Origin: Aphidius gifuensis
Lineage: Eukaryota > Arthropoda > Insecta > Hymenoptera > Braconidae
NCBI RefSeq assembly: GCF_014905175.1
Contig: NC_057790.1
Coordinates: 20,300,469-20,364,468, forward strand
Direction of reading: 5' to 3'
Length of the DNA stretch: 64,000 nucleotides
Shown here: positions 35,989-47,389 of the stretch, one piece after another
Layout: each line of letters opens with the position of its first letter
How positions within the stretch are numbered: the stretch's first letter is position 1
Program-made: the position numbers and the translations under genes
The notes under the pieces: model-generated
The model's database searches: none
The model's input: only the letters and a program-made list of their open reading frames with translations
Told to the model about the DNA's origin: nothing

Positions 35989-38374
35989 ATGTTGGCTGCA
36001 TCAAGATTATTGACACGCAATTGCGTTGAAATTTCTCAAGGAAAGAGATGTTTTAGTGCATTAGTTAAAAATGTAAGTTGTTAATTTTTTATTATACCGA
36101 CAATGCCTTTTTTTTTATTGGTTATGTGAGCGTTTAGATAAGAGATTAAATTCAGTATAATTAATATTCAATTTTTATTATTTATTAATAGGTAAATTCA
36201 ACAGCATACTATGCACCTAACAACAACAACGAAGTTACTCAATACAGATATAAATCAGACAAAGTCAGTGGTAATGTTATAGGAATTGACTTGGGTACAA
36301 CATTCTCCTGTGTATCTGTTTGGGAAGGTGGTGCAGCTAAAGTTATTGAAAATTCCCAAGGCTCAAGAACAACACCATCATACGTTGCCTTTGCTGAAGA
36401 TGGTACTCAACTTGTTGGTATTCCAGCAAAACGTCAAGCCATCACCAACCCACAAAACACATTTTATGCTACCAAAAGATTGATTGGACGTAAATTCAAT
36501 GATCCAGAGATTCAAAAGGAAATTAAAACATTGTCATATAAAGTTGCTCCAGCATCAAATGGAGATGCCTGGGTTCAAGATAAATCTGGCAAATTACATT
36601 CCCCAAGTCAAATTGGTGCTGCTGTATTAAGAAAAATGAAAGAAACTGCTGAAGCATATTTACGTACACCAGTTAAAAATGCAGTCATCACAGTACCAGC
36701 TTATTTCAATGATTCTCAACGTCAAGCAACCAAAGATGCTGGACAAATTGCTGGTTTGAATGTTCTCAGAGTTATCAATGAACCAACAGCAGCTGCTCTT
36801 GCTTATGGCATGGACAAAACAGAAGACAAAATCATTGCAGTCTATGACTTGGGTGGTGGTACCTTTGATATCTCAGTTTTAGAAATTCAAAAGGGTGTAT
36901 TTGAGGTCAAATCAACAAATGGTGATACATTCCTTGGTGGTGAAGACTTTGACAATACTCTTGTCAATTATTTGGCCAGTGAATTTAAAAAGGATCAAGG
37001 AATTGATATCACTAAGGATCAACAAGCTATGCAACGTCTGAAAGAAGCTGCTGAAAAAGCAAAGATTGAATTGTCTGATGACTCACAGACTGACATCAAC
37101 TTGCCATACTTGACCATGGATGCTACTGGCCCAAAACATTTTAATCTTAAACTTACAAGAAGCAAGTTTGAAGCACTTGTTGCTGATTTAATCAAACGTA
37201 CAATTCAACCTTGCCAAAAAGCTATTAGCGATGCTGAAGTCAGCAAATCTGAAATTGGAGAAGTACTTCTTGTTGGTGGTATGACAAGAGTACCAAAAGT
37301 TCAACAAACTGTACAAGAGATCTTTGGTCGTCAACCATCCAAGGCTGTAAATCCTGATGAAGCTGTTGCCATTGGTGCTGCTGTACAAGGTGGTGTTCTT
37401 GCTGGTGATGTCACTGACGTTCTTCTTCTTGATGTTACTCCACTCTCACTTGGTAAGTTACTCAAGACAAATGTCTCAATTGAATAGTAAAAAATAACAT
37501 TAATTTGCCAATGATGCTTTAGATCTAATCTTCTCTCTGAGTTATGATGAATTAATTTACTGAGCAATTTAAATTATACTTGAATTATATTTTCAAAAAA
37601 TCTTTGCCTATTTAATTAGGAATAAATAAATTAATCATAATTATTATTTAAATTACAGGTATTGAAACACTTGGTGGTGTATTTACAAAATTGATCACAC
37701 GTAACACAACAATTCCAACAAAAAAGAGCCAAGTCTTTTCAACTGCTGCTGATGGACAATCACAAGTTGAAATTAAAGTACATCAAGGAGAACGTGAAAT
37801 GGCTGCTGACAATAAAATGTTGGGTCAATTTTCATTGATTGGTATTCCACCAGCACCAAGAGGTGTACCACAAATTGAAGTCACATTTGATATTGATGCC
37901 AATGGTATTGTACACGTATCAGCTCGTGACAAGGGTACTGGCAAAGAACAACAAATATCAATTCAATCCAGTGGTGGTTTAAGCAAAGATGAAATTGAAA
38001 ACATGGTCAGAAATGCTGAAAAGAATGCCAAAGAAGACAAAATCAAGAGAGATCGTGTCGAAGCTCTTAACCAAGCTGAAAGTATTATCAATGATACTGA
38101 AAGTAAAATTGAAGAATTTAGATCACAATTACCTGGTGAAGAATGTGATAAATTAAATGGTCTTGTTAGCAAACTCAAAGAAACACTTGCCAACAAAGAC
38201 AACGCAGACCCAGAAGAAATTAAAAAACAAACAAATGAATTACAACAAGCCAGTCTCAAGCTTTTCGAGATGGCATACAAAAAAATGGCTGCTGAACGTG
38301 AAAGCAACCAAGCTAACCAAGGCAACCAAGATCAACAACAACCAGAAGGTGAAAAGAAAGAAGAGAAGAATTAA
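35989..38374 (+). CDS. Hsc70-5: mitochondrial Hsp70 (mortalin/HSPA9), copy B
   Basis: Same structure as copy A: exons 35989-36072, 36192-37452 and 37659-38374, with identical exon lengths and 686 residues. It has the mitochondrial presequence, the ATPase signatures and the full lid and tail, so both copies look functional. Replacements relative to copy A are conservative in the ATPase domain (Ser/Ala, Val/Ile, Ser/Thr, Thr/Ala, Arg/Lys) and cluster in the lid (KIKRDRVEAL against KVKKERVEAV). Introns and the 3' UTR have diverged far more than the exons, consistent with purifying selection or gene conversion on exons. A poly(A) signal AATAAA lies at 38745-38750. Confidence 0.96.
37505..37567 (+). 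ncRNA. candidate box C/D snoRNA in intron 2 of Hsc70-5 copy B
   Basis: Same box order as in copy A: TTGC stem, ATGATGC (37511-37517), CTGA (37537-37540), ATGATGA (37544-37550), CTGA (37560-37563), GCAA. Between the boxes it differs from copy A by about one substitution (TAGATC for TAGTTC), just upstream of the D' guide region. Confidence 0.5.
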
Positions 38375-40127
38375 TAATTATCCAAGGCCTAGTTAATTTT
38401 TTTTTTTACCATTTAAAACTGATGTCAACATCTACAATCAGATAATTTTTTTTTTTTTTTTATATTTAAATTAAAAATATAAAATTGTACAACTTTTATA
38501 GTTGAACTCTTGTCATGTTGACGAGTCATACTGATGATTAACATATTACCTTACAACCATTAATATGATCTTTTGTATATTGTCATTTTCATCAATTGTA
38601 AAATATATATATTATATATCTCTTATAAATGTTTTCTTTATTATTCACTGGAATATTCTTCAACCAACCAACAAACAAACCAAGTCACCCAAGTATTACC
38701 TGTATCATTTTCCTCCACTTTTTCATTATTTTATTTTCTAGCTTAATAAAGTTGAACAAAAAACCTGATTAATTATATGTTTTTCTTCAACAATTTATTA
38801 TAAATAATTATTTAAAAAAAATAACAAACATCTTTCCAATTTAAAAACATGATGAATCAGTTTTTTTTTTAAATTAATTAACAAGACAAATTTAATTTTT
38901 ATTAACAATAGTTTAATAACAATTTATTGACATAATTTTTATTTAAATAAATAATTTTATTAATTATAAAAAAAAAAGATAAACAAAAATTAAATCTGGC
39001 GCTCACAACTGTACCATGTGCTCCAACAATCAAAAAAAAAAACTTGAAATAGCAATTAATTCAATTTAACATGAAGAACAATATTTAAAAATTTACAAAA
39101 CATTATAAAATTGACTGTATTATTATAAATAATATAAATGGTTTGTTAAATAGTTGAATCGTGATCAAAACACATGTTTTTTTAAGTATCTATTTTGATT
39201 TACTCAGTATGTTTTTGTGTTGAAAAAAAAAGAAGCAAACACCTATTCACACATGCACACACAAATTCCCATAAATCAGTATGTTTATTTTTAGTGTGTA
39301 AAAAATAACCATCGTCTTAACTTGTTATTATTTTATAAATTTATTTAAATCATTAAATGTAATAATAAAAATAAAAAACAAGCACCTGATAAGACAAACA
39401 AGCTTGACAATTGCAAAACAACAAGTTGACAAATTTATTATTGTTCAACATTCTTTGACTGTTGATTAAAAAAAAATATTATTACATCAGATAGAAATAA
39501 AAAAAACAAGTTACAAAAATATCAAGTAGTCTTATTATTTCTTTTTTTTTTTCTAGCGTCATTTATAAATTATTTATAACAATTTCATTTGATTATTTAA
39601 AAATAAAAGCTCATTATTTTAATCAACACACTCAAAAATATATTTTATTTTTTTTTCTATTTTTTGTTAATTCAGTGAATAAATTTTAGTGCCATATTAT
39701 TAGTGTTTATTATTAATTTTTATAAATTTATTTAATAAACAATTTTGTTAAATTTTTGTATTATTAATTTAATTATTAATTAGTGTTGAGGAATTTTTTT
39801 TTAAAGACATTTAAAAGATACAAATCATCTAGAAATTGTGGCTTTTTTTTTTGTATAAATTTATTTAAATAACCGGTGGTTTAATGTTAGTTTAAAAATT
39901 CAACATCACAATTTTATGCTTATCATCTAATCAACTAAAAAAAAAAATACAATAAATTTTATTTATCATCATTAGACATCGTTAGTCGTTAGTCGAAAGC
40001 CTTTGTTCTCGTCGAAAAAAAAAAAGAGAAAAAAGTTCCACGTTAATATCTTTTCGATGAAAAAATAATTAAATAATATATTAATAATAAGTTAATAATT
40101 GTTGTTGTTAAAAACATATAAATAAAA
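38375..40127 (+). other. Hsc70-5 B 3' UTR and Lobe upstream region
   Basis: AT-rich. After the poly(A) signal at 38745 there is nothing coding. The 160 bp before the Lobe start (from about 39970, TCGTTAGTCGTTAGTCGAAA) is more complex and may be its 5' UTR. Confidence 0.4.
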
Positions 40128-41722
40128 ATGTACGTGACATGCAAGTGCTTGAATGTGTCTATCAAGACACGAAGCAGTGAATTTAAAAATTTCAATGAGG
40201 ATGATATTGAGTTATCACCAATTGAACGTGCTAATGAATTTTTTAAAGAGGTATTTATCATTAATATTTAATATTTAATAATACAATTAATTTATAAATG
40301 ATTAATATTATTTTTTTGAATGTTTAAAAGAATCTAGCAATGGCCTCGAAACTCGAGGGAATCAACAAGGAACAAAGTGGCCTTGTTGAAAGTGAAAATA
40401 TTGGCTCGTGGGTTGTTAATAAATGTAATAATTGTAACATGTTAACACATGCTGTACACAAAGATCATGGAGCAGCAATGGTTCTAATAAATACAAATAT
40501 GATTGTAAGTAATGATAAATAGCTAAAATAATAATAATAGAAAGACGTATATTATAAGCTAAATATTTAAAATTACAGATGTCATTTGATGAAATTCAAA
40601 AGCTAAAAACAAGTCCAAATTATAGTAATATATTTAAAATAATTATTGATCATAGTGGTGATGACAGTGAATATCTTCCAGCACCAACAAAATATTCTGT
40701 ATCTCAATTATCAAATAATCTTCAATTGGCATTGACAAATATTCAACATCAACTTGAACAATCTGTCCAACGAAAATCATCAGAAATTGAAGAAAAAATT
40801 CGTGAATTTACTGCTGAACAATATCAACACTTGGAGGAATTTCGTGAACAGGCACACAAGGAACATCGTCTTTTAGCTAGATTAATATGTAACCAGACAT
40901 CAACAAAAACACCATCAAAGCCACCACCACCAATAACAACAACAACGTCAACAACAACATCAAAAACGTCAACATTAATAACACCAGCGCCAACTCCAGT
41001 AACACTAACATCATCAACAAAAATACCAACACCAATTAAATATAAAGAAACTATTGATTCTCCATTAGTTAAAAAACCACTTGAAACAAGTGAAACTGAT
41101 GGATCATTATTAATTAATGAAAGTAATATTGCTATGAAAAAATCAGGAAATAGTTTAATAAATAAACTTGTTAATAAAAATGATAAAAAATTAAAAACAA
41201 TATCAAATGATAATGATTTTTATGATAATGGAGCATTATTTCCACTTGAAGGAATGGATGATACATTGAATGTTGATGCTGCTAATTTGTCAACTGATGA
41301 ATCTGATACTGACGGTAATTATTTAATTAATTTTATTTGACAATGTGTTATATGTAATGAATATTAATGGGTCCCATTTTGGGTAGATTCAGGTCAAGAT
41401 GAGGGAATTCATATACCAAGAGGACAACGAATTGGTCAATCAACTCTTGCCAAATCATTACCTGTTACTGTACCTAATTTTTCATTTGTTCGTCGAACAT
41501 TACATGATCAAGATGAAGATCTAGTAAGTTTAATTTTATTAAACATTGATTCATTCTAATTGATTCTATGTTGACTGATATTTATTATTAATTTAATAGC
41601 TACCAATGGATCAACTGGATCCTCATGATATACGTGCCTCGATAAAAGCACTTGCTAAAAGTGTACATGGTGATACAGTCTTTGGTGATTTACCACGTCC
41701 AAGATTTTCAACTCAAATCTGA
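40128..41722 (+). CDS. L: Lobe / proline-rich Akt substrate (PRAS40, AKT1S1)
   Basis: Component and inhibitor of the TORC1 growth-control complex and substrate of Akt; in flies Lobe affects eye growth. Exons 40128-40250, 40331-40504, 40579-41314, 41387-41523 and 41600-41722 give 430 residues. The C-terminal half matches PRAS40: DNGALFPLEGMDDTL, then LAKSLPVTVPNFSF (the TOR-signalling-like stretch before the Akt site region, with RRTLHD), then DIRASIKALAKSVHGDTVFG followed by DLPRPRFSTQI. The N-terminal half has paired cysteines (CKC and CNNC) and a coiled coil, as in other insect versions as I remember them, then a Thr/Pro-rich linker. Identification rests mainly on the C-terminal blocks. Confidence 0.88.
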
Positions 41723-43684
41723 CTCTAATGATCCATCAATATCATCATCGTAATCATCTTTGTACTGGACATTTGGTTACTAAAACGACATTTAGATATA
41801 AGTACTATTCTACGTTAATTATTACTACGTTTTTTTTAAAAAATAACTATAATTTATATATTATTATTTCGTTTTTAAAGTATCTTTATCTCACTACGTT
41901 TTTTTTTCTTTTTCTTTTAAATTTTTATTTAACTTTTTTTTTTTATACCTAATTAACAAGCAATAAATAATAAATCAATATTTAAAATAATAAAACGAAA
42001 AAAAAAAAACGAATTATTTAAATTGAAAAAAAAACGTACTGGTAAATTTGAAATTATTTTTTATTTTTTTTTACACTGTTGACTGTCAAATGAGATAATA
42101 AAAAACAAAATATAAAAAAGTTAGTATACCTGTGGTATTACTAGACTCAATTATTTTTAAAAATGAATTAAATTAATCAACGAAACATATTTGAAATTAA
42201 AAATACAAAATTAAATGTAGTTTTTTTACAATATAATAATTACACTGTTGACACACCACAGTGATTATTGAATCATTTGCCTTTAATGTAATTAATTGAA
42301 TTAAATAATAATAATATGTAAATTGTTAATCCATGACTTGTGGATCAACTCAAGTTATTAATATCAGGTTTATCAAATATTTTCAAATTAATATAAATTA
42401 ATGTAAACGATTAAATTTCAACGTTAATAATTGTGGAACAATGACCATCATAGTACAACAATTTTATGTGATTATTCTAATTAAATATTATTATTTTTTT
42501 TTACATTAATTATTAACTTTTATTATTGAAATAATTTTTTTTTTTTTCCTTTCTTTTCTCTTATGAGTTTTATTATTATTATTTTTAATTTTAAAAAAAT
42601 TTTATTATTGACGATTAATATTATGAAAAATTTAATGTATAAAGTGAGCTTTTTGTGTAATTGCTGCAATTATTATTAGAAAAAAAAAAAAAAAACAAAT
42701 CGTTTATATTCTTTAAAAAAAAATTGTTTAAAATTATTTTTTTATAATAATTTAGATTACTTTTTTTCGTTTTTTTTTTTTTTTTTTTTTGTTTCTTAGA
42801 ATTGAGATAGTAATAATTATTTATAATGGGTTTATAATTATCATTGGAATTTTTTTGTTTTTTTTTTTAATGTATTTATTGGATTCAATATTGAAAAAAA
42901 TAAAAATGTAAGAATACAGATTTTTATTTATTTATTTATTAAATTAATTAATAAAGTTTTTTTATATGACTGGCAGTTTCGAACAAAGAACCCATTATTT
43001 TTTTGTAATAAAATTTCGTACTCTTCTTCTGGATATTTTGTGTTAGCAATTTACAGTATTGTGCCAGGATAGGAGTACAAAATTATAATACAGAAAAATA
43101 ATGGGGTCTCTGCTGGAAGATAATGATAATAATGGGGTCTCTGCTGGGAGATAATGAAAAAGGCAATCTTGAAGATAATCTATGTAAAATTTTTTTGCAT
43201 ACGGCATTTTTCAATTTTCTGTTCATAATGCTTTAAAATTTCTAGTCTTTTTTCAAAACATAATGAATTCTCTGTTCTCAAGTAGAGACTGGTAGAGACA
43301 TACGTAAAATTTTTTGAAAGTTTCACGAATAAAAAATCGCAATTCTATAGATCAAAGTTTCTAGTTTCGTCAAATTATATCTCCAAAATCATATATTCTA
43401 GATAAACTGCTTGATTTCCATGCGATTCATTAATTAAATATCATCATGATATTTTCAATATCTCGGTACAAATATTTCTCCGAATTTCCTCCGTCAGTTC
43501 TCCACGTTTTTCCGAAATGACCCATGGTTGGAGGAATTGCCAAGAAATTTCTCCGACTTTCTTCGACCAGCAATTTACTCCACCTTTCGACTGCCAGTCA
43601 TTTAAACTAACAAAATTAAATGAAATTAAATGAAACAACAAAATAGTAGGTTGATAATAATATTTGAACCCATTAAAACCATCA
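41723..43684. other. Lobe 3' UTR and intergenic region
   Basis: Poly(A) signal candidate at 41962-41967, then AT-rich DNA with long T runs. A more complex block at 42960-43640 includes a short tandem duplication (43101-43160, TAATGGGGTCTCTGCTGG twice) and an orphan minus-strand open frame at 43444-43641 containing LNDWQSKGGVNCWSKK. I do not recognise that peptide; it may be transposon debris. Confidence 0.35.
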
Positions 43685-43755
43685 GCATCGGTGGTTCAGT
43701 GGTAGAATGCTCGCCTGCCACGCGGGCGACCCGGGTTCGATTCCCGGCCGATGCA
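43685..43755 (+). tRNA. tRNA-Gly (anticodon GCC)
   Basis: A 71-nt cloverleaf: acceptor GCATCGG paired with CCGATGC, D arm GGTTCAGTGGTAGAATGC, anticodon stem-loop with CTGCCAC (anticodon GCC), T arm GGGTTCGATTCCC and discriminator A. Internal promoter boxes A and B are intact, and a T-rich run follows within about 20 bases as RNA polymerase III terminator. No intron. The CCA end is not encoded, as expected in eukaryotes. Confidence 0.97.
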
Positions 43756-46700
43756 ACTCTCTCTATTTTTTGCAACTTTTTCCTATAATTTTGACAATCA
43801 ATTTAAACAATAATTATATAGTCATTTTTAATGTAAACATAAAATATTCATCTAATTTTTATTTATTTAAAAGAATACACCTGATAATTGTTTTTTACCT
43901 GAACGTTTAAATTTTTTGTTTCATTTAGGCTGATCACAGTCGTTCTTGCCGAAGGATTCCCTTGAAAATTTATTATAATATACTAGAAATATTACTCAAA
44001 AATTTGGCCCATCAAAATTCTAATGCCAAATGTTCCTTTTTTTTAAATTTTTGGTATTTGATGATTTTTTTCTTGCCACAGGCGATTAGGCGAACCGATA
44101 AAGGGATTTGCTTGAAAATTTAATAGAGTATACTCGAAAAGATCCTTAAAAAATTAAATTATCGAAATTTCAAAAGAAAATTTAAATATTTCGGAAATAC
44201 AATAACCAATATCTCTAAAACAAAAAAATTAATAAATAAAAATTATATGTTATATAAATAGTTTCAAGTAAGCTTGAAAATATTTTTAACTGAGTATATT
44301 CATTGGTCAATTAGACATTGTTTAATTTCACAACCAATTGTCAGAATTAAAAATGAAAAAAAAAAAAAAACTTTTTAAATATACCAGTATATATTGCAAT
44401 TAAAATTATTTAACCCTTGTATCTTGACCTTAGAAAAAAAAACTAAAACCCATTTATCTAAAATGTAAATAAAATTTTTTTAAAATAAACAAGTTTATAA
44501 TTAAAATTTATAATAAAAAAAATATGTTTTTTTAAAGACAAAAATAAGATATTTTTTTATTTTCTTACTTCCCAAACAAATAGAAAAAAAAATATTGCAT
44601 CTATTTTTGTACTTCCTCTTGATATATATGTATTTAAATATAACATCATGACTTTGAGAATTTTTAAGTGTCTAAAATGAATTTGACTTGTTCACTGGTC
44701 GTAATCAAATTTCAAAATGCAATGGACATGTGTTATCTCCCTGGAAACACAAAAAATTTCCCTCGATACTTGAAAAATTTGTAAATTCAATAAATCGAAT
44801 ATAAAAAATAAAATAAAAAATAATTAAAATCATTAATTGCATCATTTATGATTGAATATAAAATTAATAAAAAAAAAATTAAATTTTCATATTGATAAAT
44901 AAGAAATTTATATATAATATTAAATTACCATTTGAATTTCATTGATTATTTTTTGTTCTATTAGAAAAAAATTAATAGAGGATAGAAAAAGGAAATGAGT
45001 AAAGAAAACAAAAAAAAAAAAAAAAATTCTTGCCCGGTGAGAAAATCGCGTCGCCAGATGCTATACACTGGCATTCGTTTAAAAAATCCTCTAACATATA
45101 TCGTATAGTTCTCAAAATACTTTAGGATATCCTGCCGGAAAGTGTAGTTTCTCTCACATTCGTATATGATCAAAAAAAATAAATAAATAATTAAAAATAT
45201 AAATTTTTTAATTTACATTAAATTTTTGCTATTTAAATAATTTTTAAAAAATTATTTTGTGAGTTTCCTTTCGTTTCATTCACTCCAAGCACATGAATAA
45301 TCAGATAAAATTTTTATATAAATTATTAAGAGAGAAATAAATCCGGTAGCTTTTTTTTTATTTATTTATTTTCTCCCACTCAAATGGATATATAAAAAAA
45401 TCATAAAAAATAAATAAGTATAGAAGGAAAAAGAAGAGAAGTATAAAAAAAAAAAAAAAAAAAAGAGGAGTAAGGTAAAGTGAGGAACGTGGTGTGTGTC
45501 TAACTTACTCTTGCAACCAAAGATAGAGAGCAAAAGCTTTGGTCGAACGTTGTTGCACACATCGAGCTGTAGTATTTATCCAGCAATGTATTTACTGTGA
45601 GCGGAAATTAGTATAGAAACCAGTCGAACTAGTCTCAAGACTTGGTACAACCAACCAAGCTAGCCATCGAGGGCATTGTTTAATAAATTTTTATCATTCG
45701 AGAAGAATCTTTCAACAAGAATCTCTTCAAAAAATCAAATAATTTTTTACTATTTTTATCCTTTTTTTAAATACCATTAAACTGTTAATATCAACATTAT
45801 TTTTTTTATCAAAGTTATGTTTATTATAAACTAAACATTCAAACAAAAATCTCTAAATGAGATAAGAAATAAAAATTTCTATTTAGTGATCTATATGTGA
45901 GTAATGGAAAACATAAATTTGTGGTGTTAGAAATTTTAATTTTTACTATCAAATTTCGAAATAATGAAGTGACAATTTCTAGTGTAATTATTATAATTAA
46001 TTTTTTTTTTTTTAATTATTCATCTTTAATACATTGTTAACGTCTAAAAATTTTTGGATTTACATCATGACTGGAATAATATTATTCAAGACATCGTAAG
46101 TATTTTTTAGCACTATTCAAAAAAAAATCAAATATAATTTGAGATGAAATATTTATTTTTATCTATGTGTTTATTTTTATTTTATTTATATATTCACATA
46201 TTAATATAGATATACACTTGAAGTTTATATTACACATTATGAATAATAATAATAATAACAATAAATAAATAATATATAAAAAATAATTCATACACCAAAA
46301 ATGTAAATACGACATGCGTAAAATTTAAAATTACTATATGATGGAGAAATCGTTTTTATTAACATACACAATAAATAAATATGGTAACATCGACATAGAT
46401 AATCAATAAAAAAACAATAATAATAAATAAATAAAAATTTGCATATTTCATTGACAAATAAAAACGAAAAATAAACAAATTAAATTTCGAAAAAAAACGA
46501 CAATTTCTATAGAGAAAAAAATTTAAAATAGAAACGAAATTTTTGTTAGATTAATTTGCATGTTACATCGGTTGATTGGCAATATATGTAAATAAACATT
46601 TAATTTAAAATTGCCAAATAAAAATTAAAATAAGAAATATTTCTTGCAAATAATAACGATAGAAATTTAAAAATCGAAATTCATGCAGAGAAAAAAAAAG

Positions 46701-47389
46701 GAAAAGAAATGAGAAATGCTTGTTGGATAAATTTACATGTTACATTGTAACATCAAGTAATTAAATATATATATATGAAAATACTAATATATGTAATAAT
46801 GATAAAATATATTTTTATATTTATTGTAAATGATTATGGTATGTATAAAAGGTGTATGAATTTAATGCTCAATCACAGAGCGTAACGGTGCTACGTGAGA
46901 CACGTAATAACATATAAAGGCGAAAACGGCTTAAAAACACATCAACAAATTTAATTAATGTATATATATTTGTTATATATATATATATGTATATTATATA
47001 GTAATGATCATGATGATGATGATAATGGTGACGTAGACCGGATTACGATTAATGTGCGCGGATGTAATTACATTATAACGTAAATTTAATTTATTTACCG
47101 GAAGTTTTAAAACGTCAATATTAAAAATTTTTAAAAATCAAATTGCATTAATTAATTGCTAATTATTATCATCTATATTATTTTTTTTTTTTTAATTATT
47201 AATATGCTTTAATTATATTGATTTATTTAATTCATAAAAAAACGCAATATTAATCATTTTTTTCATATTTATTTTTTAGTTTTAATGTAAAATTAATTAT
47301 AAATATATTTTAATTTAATGTTTAATAATTTTTTTTAAATATTATTTAATTTTTTATTTAATTATAATTTAATTTTGTGTAATAAGGTG
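43756..47389. other. intergenic region and 5' flank of wengen
   Basis: AT-rich. 43930-44040 and 44080-44200 are diverged copies of one sequence (CTTGCC...CTTGAAAATTTA...TATACT). A more complex block at 45480-45700 could be the wengen promoter. A possible 5' non-coding exon ends at a GTAAGT donor at 46096 and would join the acceptor at about 47386, just before the ATG. No other gene seen. Confidence 0.4.

Noticed and set aside
47375..47389. TTG start for wengen five codons upstream
   Set aside because: Not a plausible initiation codon; the ATG at 47390 opens directly into the signal sequence.
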